Source of the DNA: Xanthomonas rydalmerensis
GTDB lineage: Bacteria; Pseudomonadota; Gammaproteobacteria; Xanthomonadales; Xanthomonadaceae
Assembly: GCF_033170385.1 (NCBI RefSeq)
Contig: NZ_CP126170.1
Location: 2,070,001 to 2,134,000 of the forward strand
Direction of reading: 5' to 3'
DNA length: 64,000 nucleotides
Part shown: piece by piece, positions 1 through 8,234 of the stretch
Numbering within the stretch: the stretch's first letter is position 1
How the letters are laid out: the number at the start of each line of letters is the position of its first letter
Made by a program: the position numbers and the translations under genes
The notes under the pieces: generated by a model
Told to the model about the DNA's origin: nothing
Database searches by the model: none
The model's input: the letters and a program-made list of their open reading frames with translations, nothing else

Positions 1-837
1 CAGCGCCCAGTTGTCGCGGTCCAGGCCGATGTTGAGCATCGCCCGGTTCCAACTGCGTGACAGCGGATCGCTGCGGCCGTTGGACTGGTGGGTCAGCTGG
101 ATGCCGGTCATCCGTCCCTTCCAGCCGAACAGGCTGTAGTTGTTGCGGAACACCAGCATCAGTTCCGGCTCGTAGTTGGTCTCGCGGAACGGGCGCGACT
201 GCTCCGAGTTGTAGACCTGCCAGCGCGAGCTCTGGGTGTAGGCACCCCACAGGTCGCCGTTGTCACCGAAGATGTTCTCCACGATCTTGGTCTTGAAGCT
301 CAGCTGGAACTTCGCCTCCACGCTGTCCAGCGGTTCGGCGGTGGTCACCGTGTTGACCGGGTTCGGCGAGGACGGCAGCTCGTTCTTCTTGCTGGTCCAG
401 AACGCCGGCAGCAGGTATACCGGCTTGTAGGCGCGCAGCTGGAAGGTGCCCAGCTTGGAGTCCTTGGCCAGTTCCCAGCGGCTATCCAGCAGCGAACCCT
501 TGCCGGCATTGGCGATGGTGCTGTCGTAGCGGTCCTGCTTGAAGATCGCGGCGGCGCGCTGGCGGGTGCGCTCGGCGACGCCGGCATCCTCCGGCACGCT
601 GGCGTCCAGTTGCTGCTTCTGGCGTTCGCTGGCGACCTGCGCGGCGGCATCGGCCGCCTGCGGGTCGGCGGTCCGGCGCGACAGCGCCTGGTCGTAGCAG
701 GCCAGGCGGGCGGCGTCGCTGGAGATGGCCACGCAGGCTTCCGGCGAGGCGGGAGTGGGCAGGACTTCCTGCGCATGTGCAAGCGGCACGGCCGCGATCG
801 ACAGCAGTAACAGGGGGCGGACCTGGCGGTGGGACAT
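1..837 (-). CDS. pldA: Outer-membrane phospholipase A (OMPLA), N-terminal part, cut by window edge
   Basis: An open frame starts at the ATG at 837 and runs off the left edge, so 279 residues are visible and the C-terminal barrel strands are missing. A signal peptide ends near LAHA, residue 26. The OMPLA catalytic signature HQSNGRSDPLSRSWNR is present, with the family's His and Ser at residues 250 and 252. The family forms a 12-strand outer-membrane barrel that dimerises with calcium and hydrolyses phospholipids misplaced in the outer leaflet. The stretch between signal peptide and barrel (residues about 30-120) is longer and more Gln/Ala-rich than in the enteric enzyme. It carries a CYDQALSRR segment, as in other Xanthomonadaceae homologues. 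The family assignment is firm; the true C-terminus cannot be seen. Confidence 0.9.
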   Translation of the reverse strand, partial: MSHRQVRPLLLLSIAAVPLAHAQEVLPTPASPEACVAISSDAARLACYDQALSRRTADPQAADAAAQVASERQKQQLDASVPEDAGVAERTRQRAAAIFKQDRYDSTIANAGKGSLLDSRWELAKDSKLGTFQLRAYKPVYLLPAFWTSKKNELPSSPNPVNTVTTAEPLDSVEAKFQLSFKTKIVENIFGDNGDLWGAYTQSSRWQVYNSEQSRPFRETNYEPELMLVFRNNYSLFGWKGRMTGIQLTHQSNGRSDPLSRSWNRAMLNIGLDRDNWAL

Positions 838-979
838 GCGGTTCTCGCTGCAACGGGCGGCGCGGGCGGGTGGTGCGCTGCCGGGGTGAATGGCCGGCAG
901 CGAAAATACAGGAAGTGACGACAACAGGGTCATCACGCGTTCATGCTGTCGCCGCGACGCCGTCTTCAGGCCGGCGTCT

Positions 980-1465
980 TCAGAGCAGCCAGGCCACCGC
1001 GAACACCGCGAGCATCGCCAGCGCCAGGCCGAGTTTGGCGGCGGTGCCCAGCACGATCCCCAGCCAGGTGCCGACGCCGACCCGGGTCGCCTGGCGCAGT
1101 TCGCGGCCGTGCCAGTACTCCCCGGCCAGGGCGCCGACGAAGGGGCCGACGAACAGCCCGATCGGCATGAAGAACATGCCGGCGATCCCGCCCAGCACCG
1201 ATCCCCACAGCGCCTTGCGACTGGCGCCGACGCGCTGCGCGCCGAACGCAGTGGCCAGCAGGTCGACCAGCAGCGACAGCGCGGTGAGCACGCCCAGCAC
1301 GGTCAGCGTCGGCCAGCCGAGGCGTTGGAAGCCATCGGCCCAGGCCGCCAGCAGCATCCCGGCGAACATCAGCGGCGTGCCGGGCAGGGCCGGCAGCAGC
1401 ACCCCCGCCAGCCCGACCAGCACCAGCAGCCCGGCGCACAGGTAATAGATGAACGCAGGGTCCAC
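980..1465 (-). CDS. DUF456-family integral membrane protein
   Basis: About 161 residues, almost all hydrophobic, with Gly-rich membrane segments such as LVGLAGVLLPALPGTPLMF near the N-terminus and GLFVGPFVGALAGEYW in the middle. These are hallmarks of the DUF456 family, whose function is unknown. The start chosen is GTG at 1465, just before the first membrane helix; a second in-frame GTG three codons upstream is also possible, and neither has a strong ribosome-binding site. The frame stays open far upstream, but that part overlaps the cold-shock gene and has no membrane character. It stands alone, divergent from the cold-shock gene. Confidence 0.75.
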   Translation of the reverse strand: MDPAFIYYLCAGLLVLVGLAGVLLPALPGTPLMFAGMLLAAWADGFQRLGWPTLTVLGVLTALSLLVDLLATAFGAQRVGASRKALWGSVLGGIAGMFFMPIGLFVGPFVGALAGEYWHGRELRQATRVGVGTWLGIVLGTAAKLGLALAMLAVFAVAWLL

Positions 1466-1493
1466 GTGGCTCACCGCGGGGGAGATTTGGGGG

Positions 1494-1522
1494 TTGACAG
1501 ATGGGGTCTTTTTGCTGATTGC
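1494..1522 (+). promoter_or_regulatory. Candidate promoter of the cold-shock gene
   Basis: A perfect TTGACA at 1494-1499 is followed after 17 bases by a weak GATTGC-like -10 in a locally AT-rich stretch. It would give a leader of about 170 bases before the cold-shock ATG. Long leaders are typical of cspA-type genes. The -10 match is poor, so this is tentative. Confidence 0.3.
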
Positions 1523-1703
1523 ATTTTCATTTTGACCGGGGTAAGTTGCAGCCGCTGCGTTTGCAAAGGTCACCGTGAATCGTGGCCTGATGCGGTAGAT
1601 CCATCGATCCGCTACATCGTTATACCTCGCTTCCTCCTTGCAACCAGCCGCCGCCCCCACGGCGTACCCACCCCTGAGACGAGTTCCAAGGAGTAAGTCC
1701 ATC

Positions 1704-1922
1704 ATGAACGGCACTGGCAATCGCGAAAACGGCACCGTGAAGTGGTTCAACGATGCCAAGGGTTTCGGTTTCATCAGCCGCGAAAACGGCGAGGACGTGT
1801 TCGTGCACTTCCGGGCCATCCAGACCCAGGGCTTCAAGAGCCTGAAGGAAGGCCAGAAGGTCAGCTTCACCGTGGTGCAGGGCCAGAAGGGCCTGCAGGC
1901 CGACGCGGTGCAGCCCATCTGA
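1704..1922 (+). CDS. CspA-family cold-shock protein (single CSD)
   Basis: A 72-residue protein consisting of one cold-shock domain. The RNA-binding motifs RNP1 (KGFGFIS) and RNP2 (VFVHF) are both intact. Such proteins bind single-stranded RNA and melt secondary structure, acting as RNA chaperones in cold or stationary phase. The ATG at 1704 follows an AAGGAG ribosome-binding site at 1689-1694. The first eight residues (MNGTGNRE) extend slightly beyond the minimal 66-70 residue form. The gene is monocistronic and followed at once by a strong terminator. The family is certain; which numbered csp paralogue it is cannot be told from sequence alone. Confidence 0.95.
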   Translation: MNGTGNRENGTVKWFNDAKGFGFISRENGEDVFVHFRAIQTQGFKSLKEGQKVSFTVVQGQKGLQADAVQPI

Positions 1923-1950
1923 GGATTGCCGCGCGATGTGGCGCGCAGCA

Positions 1951-1976
1951 AAAAGGCCCGCATTGCGGGCCTTTTT
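1951..1976 (+). terminator. Bidirectional intrinsic terminator after the cold-shock gene
   Basis: An AAAAGGCCCGC stem pairs with GCGGGCCTTTTT, with a three-base loop, and has A and T runs on either side. It can stop transcription of the cold-shock gene and of the convergent lipoprotein gene. Confidence 0.9.
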
Positions 1977-1997
1977 GCGTTTTCAGGGGATATCGGA

Positions 1998-2480
1998 TCA
2001 GCGCGGCACGACGCGCCCGTTGACCACGCGCACGTAGGTGTTCTCGCGCACCCCGGCCAGGTCGCGCTGGTTGACCACGATCACCCGGCCATCGTCCATC
2101 TGCACGTGCACGTCGTAGGTGTCGCTGGTGACGTTCTTCTGGATCTCGTTGCCGGCGAGCGCGCCGGCTGCCGCGCCGGCCACGGCGGACACGTTCTGGT
2201 TGCCCTTGCTGCCGCCGGTGTGGTCGGAAATCTCGTGGCCGGCGACCGCGCCGACGATGCCGCCCAGAATCGCGCCGGTCGCCGATGGCGCCGTGCGCCC
2301 GGACGCCACGGTGTCGATGCGGGTGACGATGCCGCAGTCGGCGCAGCGCGTCTGGGTGTAACCACCGCGCGCCGGCTGGCTGTAGCCGCCGCCGTACCCG
2401 CCGCCATAGCCGGGGGACGTGGCGCAGCCTGCCAGCGCCAGGGTCGCCACGGCAGCGGTGGCCATCAATTGGATCTTCAT
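1998..2480 (-). CDS. Glycine-zipper lipoprotein (17-kDa surface antigen-like)
   Basis: A 160-residue precursor. A lipoprotein signal peptide ends in LALAGC, so Cys22 is the likely lipidation site. A Gly/Tyr-rich linker follows (GYGGGYGGGYSQ). Then comes a glycine-zipper hairpin of two Gly/Ala-rich segments (GAILGGIVGAVAGHEISDH and a second around AVAGAAAGALAGNEIQ). The C-terminal part is a soluble strand-rich region (YDVHVQMDDGRVIVVNQRD). The layout matches SlyB/PcpY-like 17-kDa antigen proteins of the outer membrane. The ATG at 2480 has a GAGGAG site seven bases upstream. Two more glycine-zipper genes lie in this window, at 7307 and 17202. Confidence 0.85.
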   Translation of the reverse strand: MKIQLMATAAVATLALAGCATSPGYGGGYGGGYSQPARGGYTQTRCADCGIVTRIDTVASGRTAPSATGAILGGIVGAVAGHEISDHTGGSKGNQNVSAVAGAAAGALAGNEIQKNVTSDTYDVHVQMDDGRVIVVNQRDLAGVRENTYVRVVNGRVVPR

Positions 2481-2823
2481 GGGTGCTCTCCTCAAACAGT
2501 GATGGAGCGCGGCGGCAGCGCCGCGTTCGCACGCATCCTGTCCACCCCTGCGTGAATGCAACGCCAACCCTGGCGGGTGCCGTTCAGCCTCGCGGCGGCT
2601 GGCGTCAGCGCCAATTCATCCACACGCACGGGTGTGGATCAGCACAAAAACCGGCCCGCAGGCACCGAGAGGGGTAACGGCGGGACAGCCTGAGCATCTG
2701 CCGGCGGATGATGGGAACAGCACGATGCCACGTCGCCAGCAAGGCACACCGGGTTTTATCGACACGGGCCACGCCACTTCGGCGAAACCCGCATGACCGG
2801 TCGGTGCCGATCCCGCCGGAGCC

Positions 2824-3252
2824 TCAGCGGAAATCGCGATGGCAGGCGTCGCAGCGTTCGTCGATCTGCTGGCGTGCCTGCGCCAGCGCGGCGCAGTCGG
2901 CCGGCGGTTGTGCCAGCGCCGCGTCCACGCCGGTGCGTAGCGCATCGGCGTGCTCGCGAAAGCGGCTGTCGTCGGCCAGGTCGGGGAATGCCGTGTCCAG
3001 CTCGTCGCCGAGCAGGCGCAACGTGCGCAGCCGCGCCTGCGGCCCCGCGCCGCTGCATTGTCGATGCGCGGTGTCGCGTTCGAGCAGCGCCAGTTGCTTG
3101 CCCATGACCTGCATCAGGCTGCGCGGGAACGGATCCTGCCGCGCCTGCACCGCACGCAGTGCCATCACCGTCAGCACCAGGCCGAGCAGCAGCCCGGCCA
3201 GCAACACGAACAGATAGCGGGACGCGGAGGCGGGCGGAGGCGGCTTGGCCAT
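2824..3252 (-). CDS. Membrane-anchored c-type haem protein (cytochrome c'-like)
   Basis: A 142-residue protein with one N-terminal membrane helix (YLFVLLAGLLLGLVLTVMAL, residues about 13-32) and a predicted helical periplasmic domain. It ends in a single CDACH haem-binding motif at the extreme C-terminus. A CXXCH near the end of a four-helix domain is how cytochrome c'/c-556 proteins look, but overall similarity is low, so the fold is inferred. The Lys/Pro-rich cytoplasmic start begins at the ATG at 3252. It would carry electrons at the outer face of the inner membrane; the partner is not evident from the neighbours. Confidence 0.65.
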   Translation of the reverse strand: MAKPPPPASASRYLFVLLAGLLLGLVLTVMALRAVQARQDPFPRSLMQVMGKQLALLERDTAHRQCSGAGPQARLRTLRLLGDELDTAFPDLADDSRFREHADALRTGVDAALAQPPADCAALAQARQQIDERCDACHRDFR

Positions 3253-3320
3253 GGCGGCATGCGCGGCGGGAAAGGAATCCCGATGGTACGCCTGCCGTCG
3301 CCTGCGCAGCCCAGCGGCGC

Positions 3321-3369
3321 AATCCCGAATCCCGAATCCCCAATCCCCAATCCCCAATCCCCAATCCCG
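3321..3369. repeat. Heptad repeat tract (AATCCCC-type)
   Basis: Seven near-identical 7-base units (AATCCCG/AATCCCC) stand head to tail about 30 bases before the tcdA start. It is one member of a dispersed family in this window. Confidence 0.85.
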
Positions 3370-3399
3370 GCCCCACCGGCAATCCCCTAAAATGGGCGC

Positions 3400-4212
3400 A
3401 TGAACGAACAATGGCGCGAGCGCTTCGCCGGCATCGACCGGCTCTACGGGCAAGGCACGATCGAGCGGCTGGCGCACTGCCGGGTGGCGGTGGTGGGCAT
3501 GGGCGGGGTCGGCTCGTGGGTCGTCGAGGCCTTGGCGCGCTCGGCGGTCGGGCATCTGACCCTGATCGACGCCGACGACATCTGTGTGTCCAACACCAAC
3601 CGGCAGCTGCCGGCGCTGGCCGGGCAGTACGGACGCAACAAGGCGGTGGCGATGGCCGAGCGCTGCGTAGCGATCAATCCGCAGATCGAGGCGCTCGCGG
3701 TCGAAGCGTTCCTGACGCCGACCAACATCGCCGAACTGCTCGATGCCGGCTTCGACCTGGTGATCGACGCCTGCGACAGCTTCCGGGTCAAGGTCGAGAC
3801 CATCGCCTGGTGCCGGCGGCGCAAGCTGCCGCTGCTGACGGTGGGCTCGGCCGGCGGACGCACCGATCCGACCCTGGTGCGGATCCGCGACGTGTCGCGC
3901 ACCGAGCACGACGCGATGCTGGCGCTGATCCGCAAGAAGCTGCGCAGCGAATTCAACTTCCCCAAGAACCCGCAGCGCTACTTCGGCGTGCCGGCGGTGT
4001 ACTCGCTGGAGAACGTGCGCTATCCGCAGGCCGACGGCAGCGTCTGCGGACTGCGCCCAGTGTTGGGTCCGGATGCCGCCTTGAACCTGGACTGCGGCGC
4101 CGGGCTGGGCGCCGCCACGCACATCACCGGGGCCTTCGCCTTCGCCGCGGTCGGCAAGGCGCTGGAGATGCTGTTGAAGCGCGCCGCGGCGCGCGAGGCG
4201 GCGGCCGCCTGA
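3400..4212 (+). CDS. tcdA: tRNA threonylcarbamoyladenosine dehydratase TcdA (CsdL)
   Basis: A 270-residue E1-like enzyme. The nucleotide-binding loop VVGMGGVGSW lies at residues about 30-40, followed by LIDADDICVSNTNRQ, the E1/MoeB/TcdA signature that contacts ATP. The end of the protein has the TcdA pattern FPKNPQRYFGVPAVYS and a hydrophobic Gly-rich tail (THITGAFAFAAVGKALE). TcdA cyclises t6A to ct6A at position 37 of ANN-decoding tRNAs, using ATP and sulfur-relay partners. Length and motifs match the family. The ATG at 3400 lies just after a heptad repeat and lacks a classical ribosome-binding site. The gene is convergent with the EAL gene, six bases from its stop. Confidence 0.92.
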   Translation: MNEQWRERFAGIDRLYGQGTIERLAHCRVAVVGMGGVGSWVVEALARSAVGHLTLIDADDICVSNTNRQLPALAGQYGRNKAVAMAERCVAINPQIEALAVEAFLTPTNIAELLDAGFDLVIDACDSFRVKVETIAWCRRRKLPLLTVGSAGGRTDPTLVRIRDVSRTEHDAMLALIRKKLRSEFNFPKNPQRYFGVPAVYSLENVRYPQADGSVCGLRPVLGPDAALNLDCGAGLGAATHITGAFAFAAVGKALEMLLKRAAAREAAAA

Positions 4213-4218
4213 CGCCTG

Positions 4219-5625
4219 CTAGGTCGGCGCCGTCGCGCCGGTCGCCAGGTTGCGCTCGGTGGCCGCCTGCAGGACGGCCAGCCGTTCCAGGTCCTGCGCC
4301 GGCTGCGGCCGGCCGAACAGGAAGCCCTGGAAGTGCCGGCAGCCCATCGCCGAGAGCATCTCGCACTGCTGCGCCTCCTCGATGCCTTCGGCGAGCGCGA
4401 CCATGCCCATCACCTCGGAGATCTCCACGATCTTGGCCAGCAGGCGCCGCGAGGACTCGTCGGCCTTGGCGTCGTTGACGAACTGCCGGTCGATCTTGAG
4501 TTTGGTGACCGGCAAGGTCCGGAGCATCGCCAGCGACGAGAAGCCGGTGCCGAAGTCATCCAGCGCCCAGCCGATGCCGAATGCCTTGAGTTCGTGCATC
4601 TTGGTGCGCACTCCGGCGGTGTCCACGTACAGCGCCGACTCGGTCAGTTCGAATTCCAGCGATGCCGGCGCCACGCCCTCGCTGCTGATCACCTGCTTCA
4701 CCGAGGCCACGAAGTTGGGATCGAGCAACTGCACCGGGCTGACGTTCACCGCCACCACCAGCGCATGCAGGTCCGGCTCCTGCGACCAGCGCCGCAGCGT
4801 GCGGCAGACCTGACGCAGCACTTCCAGCCCCACTTCGCGGATCAACTGGCTCTCTTCGGCCAGCGGGATGAACTTGTCCGGGGTCAGCAACCTGCCGCTG
4901 GGATGGCGCCAGCGCACCAGCGCCTCGGCGCCGAGCATGCGGCCGTTCGCGTTGACCTGCGGCTGGTACAGCACCTCGATCTCGCCGTTGCCGACCGCAC
5001 GCGACAGTTCCCGCTCCAGCGAAATGCGCGCGTTCACGTCGTTGCGGTAGATGTGCAGGATCGCCGCCAGCAGGCCGGCGGCGCAGGCAAGGTTGGAGAT
5101 CGCGCCGAGCCGGCGCATCCCCAGCGGCGGCGAGGACGCCGGCGCCAGCCAGTCCAGTTCGCCCGAGCCGAACGCGACGAAGGCGCCCAGGCAGGCCATC
5201 GGGAACACCAGTGCGCGGTAGCGGCGGCTGCGGTCGAACACGAACAGCGCGCCGGCCGCCAACGGCAGGAAGAAGGTGTGCACCGAGCGCGGCACCGTGC
5301 CGATCGGCGCGTCGATGATCGAGATCACCAGTACCACGACGAAGATGCCGTGCGCCACCAGCGACAGCGAGGCCTCGTCGCAATGGCGGCGACGGCCGAG
5401 CGCGAGCAGCCCGACCGCAGTCAGTCCGACGAAGGCGAATGCCAGTTCTGGCCGCCCGTAGTACAGGTAGCACACGGTCCAGAAGGTGCCGAGTGTGGTG
5501 CACGAGACCCCGGCCAGGGTCAGGGTGCTGCGCATCTTGCGGCTGCGATTGCTGTCGCGGAACTTCAGAGAGACCCAGCTTTCGCCGTTGGAGGCGTGTT
5601 TTTCCGAATTCGCGACGCTTTTCAT
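4219..5625 (-). CDS. Membrane-bound EAL-domain c-di-GMP phosphodiesterase
   Basis: A 468-residue protein. The N-terminal half (residues about 30-205) has six hydrophobic segments and no recognisable sensory domain. The C-terminal EAL domain looks catalytically complete: EALVRW near residue 255, NVSPVQL, ELTES, ALDDFGTGFSS, KIDRQFV, AEGIE and QGFLFGRP. The domain hydrolyses c-di-GMP to pGpG, which in xanthomonads affects motility, biofilm and virulence. There is no GGDEF domain. The membrane part resembles MASE-type sensors in outline only. The ATG at 5625 is the first in the frame. It is monocistronic, with a gene-free stretch upstream. Confidence 0.88.
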   Translation of the reverse strand: MKSVANSEKHASNGESWVSLKFRDSNRSRKMRSTLTLAGVSCTTLGTFWTVCYLYYGRPELAFAFVGLTAVGLLALGRRRHCDEASLSLVAHGIFVVVLVISIIDAPIGTVPRSVHTFFLPLAAGALFVFDRSRRYRALVFPMACLGAFVAFGSGELDWLAPASSPPLGMRRLGAISNLACAAGLLAAILHIYRNDVNARISLERELSRAVGNGEIEVLYQPQVNANGRMLGAEALVRWRHPSGRLLTPDKFIPLAEESQLIREVGLEVLRQVCRTLRRWSQEPDLHALVVAVNVSPVQLLDPNFVASVKQVISSEGVAPASLEFELTESALYVDTAGVRTKMHELKAFGIGWALDDFGTGFSSLAMLRTLPVTKLKIDRQFVNDAKADESSRRLLAKIVEISEVMGMVALAEGIEEAQQCEMLSAMGCRHFQGFLFGRPQPAQDLERLAVLQAATERNLATGATAPT

Positions 5626-6096
5626 CGTCGCAGCGCCCGCCTATGCGCCGTCGTTGCTCGCACCGGAACGTCGGCGAAGCACGCGATCGCACACGTGCGC
5701 GGCGCGCTGTGGAGAAGCGGGTAGGGGATGCGGCTTGCCGGTTGTTTCACGCCAGGAGGATCCGATCTGCCAGAACGCGTGCCATCGAGCCGGCCGCCGA
5801 GCCTTTGCTGAGAGCGAACGGGTTCACACTCCGGTGCCTGGCGGACAAAAGATCCGCTCGCCGTTTCAGCGCGGTGCACAGTAGCAGAAGCAAGCGTGCC
5901 GAAACGCTATCGAAAGGCGACGTTCCGGCTGCTCAGTTCACAGTTTCGTGCGAAAGGTGCGCGGCAAGCGGATTTTCAGTGCGCTGGTGCGTCATGCGAG
6001 GGCGTTGGCCGCTCCGCGCGGTCCGCGATGGTGGTGGTTGCGGACGGCGGCGACACCGTGGCAAGGGCCGTCGACTGTCTGCGAGACAGTCCTGCG
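5626..6096. other. Intergenic stretch without a supported gene
   Basis: It lies between the EAL gene start and the TatD gene stop, both on the minus strand, so it should hold the EAL gene promoter. Short open frames exist, but none has a ribosome-binding site or recognisable protein. A small hairpin, ACTGTCTGCGAGACAGT, sits near 6077-6093, just downstream of the TatD gene, and may act as its transcript end. Confidence 0.5.
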
Positions 6097-6891
6097 TCAG
6101 GCCGGATCGGTCGCGCCAGCGAGCGTGTCGGGCAAGCCGAACAGGCGTCGTGCATTGGCCGTGGTCTGTGCGGCGATGGAGGCGGCAGGTGCGTCGCGCA
6201 ACTCGGCGATGGTGTCCAGCACCGTGCGCAGCCGCGCCGGTTCGTTGCGCTGGCCGCGGATCGACGCATCGGGCTGGTCCGGCGCATCGGTTTCCAGTAG
6301 CACCTGTTGCAACGGCACCACGGCCGCCAGCCGGCGCAGGCGCTGCGCGCGTTCGTAGGTGACCGGCCCGCCGAGGCCGATCAGGAAATCCAGCGATTGC
6401 AACTGCGCGGCCTGTTCGGCGCTGCCGGCGAAACTGTGCACCACGCCACGCAGGCGCCCGACCTGGCGGATCGCCAGGATCACCGCGTCCACCGCGCGCC
6501 TGGCGTGCACGATCACCGGCAGGTCGAACGCGCGCGCCAGCTGCAGTTGGCCGACGAAGTAACGCTGCTGCTCGGCTTCGTCCAATCCTTCGACGAAGAA
6601 GTCCAGGCCGCACTCGCCGATGGCGCAGGGACGCTCGCGTTCGATCCACTCGCCGAGCAACGGCAGGTGCTCGGGACGATGCTGGTCCAGAAACAGCGGA
6701 TGCATGCCATACGCGGGATACAGGCCGGGGGCGGCCGCGCAGACCGCGCGCAGCTTGGGCCAGGACGCCGCGGTCACCGCCGGCACCACCTGCGCCCGCA
6801 CGCCCGCCGCCTGCGCGCGTGCGATCACCGCGGCGCGGTCCGGGTCGAACTCCTCCGCATCCAGGTGGCAGTGGCTGTCGATCAGTTGCAT
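6097..6891 (-). CDS. TatD-family metal-dependent DNase/hydrolase
   Basis: A 264-residue TIM-barrel hydrolase with all metal-ligand motifs of the TatD family: DSHCHLD at residues 5-11, GIGECGLDF near 93, VIVHAR near 127, VVHSFAG near 150 and LETDAPDQ near 201. TatD proteins are magnesium-dependent 3'-5' exonucleases linked to DNA repair and degradation; other members act as D-aminoacyl-tRNA deacylases or have no known substrate. The sequence is closer to the YjjV branch than to canonical TatD, judging by its length and LxxAR.FDLPVIVHAR block. It follows the small membrane-protein gene by five bases, so the two are probably cotranscribed. Confidence 0.85.
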   Translation of the reverse strand: MQLIDSHCHLDAEEFDPDRAAVIARAQAAGVRAQVVPAVTAASWPKLRAVCAAAPGLYPAYGMHPLFLDQHRPEHLPLLGEWIERERPCAIGECGLDFFVEGLDEAEQQRYFVGQLQLARAFDLPVIVHARRAVDAVILAIRQVGRLRGVVHSFAGSAEQAAQLQSLDFLIGLGGPVTYERAQRLRRLAAVVPLQQVLLETDAPDQPDASIRGQRNEPARLRTVLDTIAELRDAPAASIAAQTTANARRLFGLPDTLAGATDPA

Positions 6892-6896
6892 GGCGC

Positions 6897-7133
6897 TCAG
6901 CGGCGCACGCGCTGCGCGGTGGAGGTCAGCGGTTCGGTGGCCGGCACCGGCGTGCGGGTCTTCCAGTTGGCCAGCAGCAGGGTGCCCAGGCCGAACACGA
7001 TCTCGTCGATGAAGGGCACCGGATCGGGCAGCAGCACGCTCAGTACGAACAGGCCGGCGGTGATCTTGAACAGCGTCGGGTAGCGCAATTTGCCCGCCCA
7101 GCGCAGCAGCGGATAGACGATGGGATTGGGCAT
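6897..7133 (-). CDS. Small membrane protein, probably DUF6116-type
   Basis: A 78-residue protein. An amphipathic start (MPNPIVYPLLRWAGKLRYPT) is followed by two hydrophobic segments around residues 22-36 and 42-56, with PDPVPFIDEI between them, and a polar C-terminal tail. The pattern resembles small hypothetical membrane proteins conserved in Xanthomonadaceae (DUF6116, from memory; not checked). Its function is unknown. It is the first gene of a likely two-gene unit with the downstream TatD-family gene. Confidence 0.7.
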   Translation of the reverse strand: MPNPIVYPLLRWAGKLRYPTLFKITAGLFVLSVLLPDPVPFIDEIVFGLGTLLLANWKTRTPVPATEPLTSTAQRVRR

Positions 7134-7306
7134 GGCACGTTCTCCGGGGCAGCGGTGGAAACGCTAACAGCCTCGATATGGCGACGTTCCGGCGGTGTTA
7201 CCAGCCGCGGCGCCGGCGTATTGCTGAATAGGGAGCGGATTGGTTCAGCTTCCGCATGGTAATCACAGCACCGTAGACAACGCGGTCAGCCCGCAGGAGA
7301 GCACAT

Positions 7307-8122
7307 ATGAAAAGCACTACGACAACCGTTCTGGTCGCGGCTGGCGCCTTGCTGGTCGGCGGCGTGGCCACTGCGGCCTTCATGAACAATCGCGACAAAC
7401 CCGTGGACGTCGCCAACAGCGACGTGCGCCCAGCCCTGGACAATACGCGCGGCGACAGCGCGCTGGACAACAGCGTCGGCGGCAAGCTGGAGTACGCCGA
7501 CGTGGTGCGGGTCGACCCGATCACCCAGAAGCAGCAGCGCTACGCCGAGGTGATCGGCACCGAGCCGCTGCGCGAGACCTCCACCACCACGACGCCGCGC
7601 CAGGTGTGCAACGACGTGGTGGTGCAGGAGCGCTTGCCCGAGCGCGACGGCAACGTCGGCGGCACCGTGGTCGGCGCGCTGGTCGGCGGCCTGCTCGGCA
7701 ACCAGGTCGGCCACGGCAATGGCCGCAAGGCCGCCACCGCGGCCGGCGCGGTGGCCGGCGGCTTCATCGGCAACCGCATCGACCAGAATCACGTCGGCGG
7801 CCGCGTGGTCGACCGCACCGAGCGCCAGTGCCACACAGAGAACAGCACGGCGCAGTCCTCGACCATCACCGGCTACAACGTGACCTACCGCAACGACGAC
7901 GGCACCACCGGCACCATGCGCATGGACAGCAAGCCGGGCAACCGCATCGCCATGGGTTCGCAGGACGTGGTCAAGGGCTACGACGTGACCTACCGCTACG
8001 ACGGCCAGGAAAAGACCGTGCGCATGGACGACCGCCCGAACAGCGACCGCCTGCCGGTGCTGGACGGCCGCCTGGTCACCCAGACCGCCTCGGCCGGCGA
8101 CACCGCCGTCAGCCAGCGCTGA
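7307..8122 (+). CDS. Glycine-zipper 2TM envelope protein
   Basis: 271 residues. An N-terminal hydrophobic segment (VLVAAGALLVGGVATAAF) acts as signal or anchor. A polar region with a lone Cys (QVCNDVVVQERLP) is followed by a glycine-zipper hairpin (GTVVGALVGGLLGNQVGHG, then AGAVAGGFIGNRID) at residues about 120-160. The C-terminal third contains two similar strand-rich units, GYNVTYRNDDGTTGTMRMD and GYDVTYRYDGQEKTVRMDD, which look like an internal duplication. It belongs to the same broad class as 17-kDa surface antigens and is presumably in the outer membrane or periplasm. An AGGAG site lies upstream of the ATG at 7307, and a hairpin follows the stop. Confidence 0.82.
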   Translation: MKSTTTTVLVAAGALLVGGVATAAFMNNRDKPVDVANSDVRPALDNTRGDSALDNSVGGKLEYADVVRVDPITQKQQRYAEVIGTEPLRETSTTTTPRQVCNDVVVQERLPERDGNVGGTVVGALVGGLLGNQVGHGNGRKAATAAGAVAGGFIGNRIDQNHVGGRVVDRTERQCHTENSTAQSSTITGYNVTYRNDDGTTGTMRMDSKPGNRIAMGSQDVVKGYDVTYRYDGQEKTVRMDDRPNSDRLPVLDGRLVTQTASAGDTAVSQR

Positions 8123-8144
8123 GTCGCAGTTTGGATGCACCCCC

Positions 8145-8170
8145 GAAGGCCGGCGCTTGCGCCGGCCTTC
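8145..8170 (+). terminator. Terminator-like hairpin
   Basis: GAAGGCCGGC and GCCGGCCTTC form a perfect 10-bp stem with a six-base loop, 22 bases after the stop. The following T run is weak. Confidence 0.7.
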
Positions 8171-8234
8171 GTCTATCTGGAGGCGGTGGCGCGGGCGGGG
8201 CCGATACAATGCGGTTTTCGCCGTGGACACCGCC

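Noticed and set aside
5890..6362. Plus-strand frames overlapping the TatD gene end
   Set aside because: Arg/Ala/Trp-rich shadow frames opposite a clear TatD-family gene.
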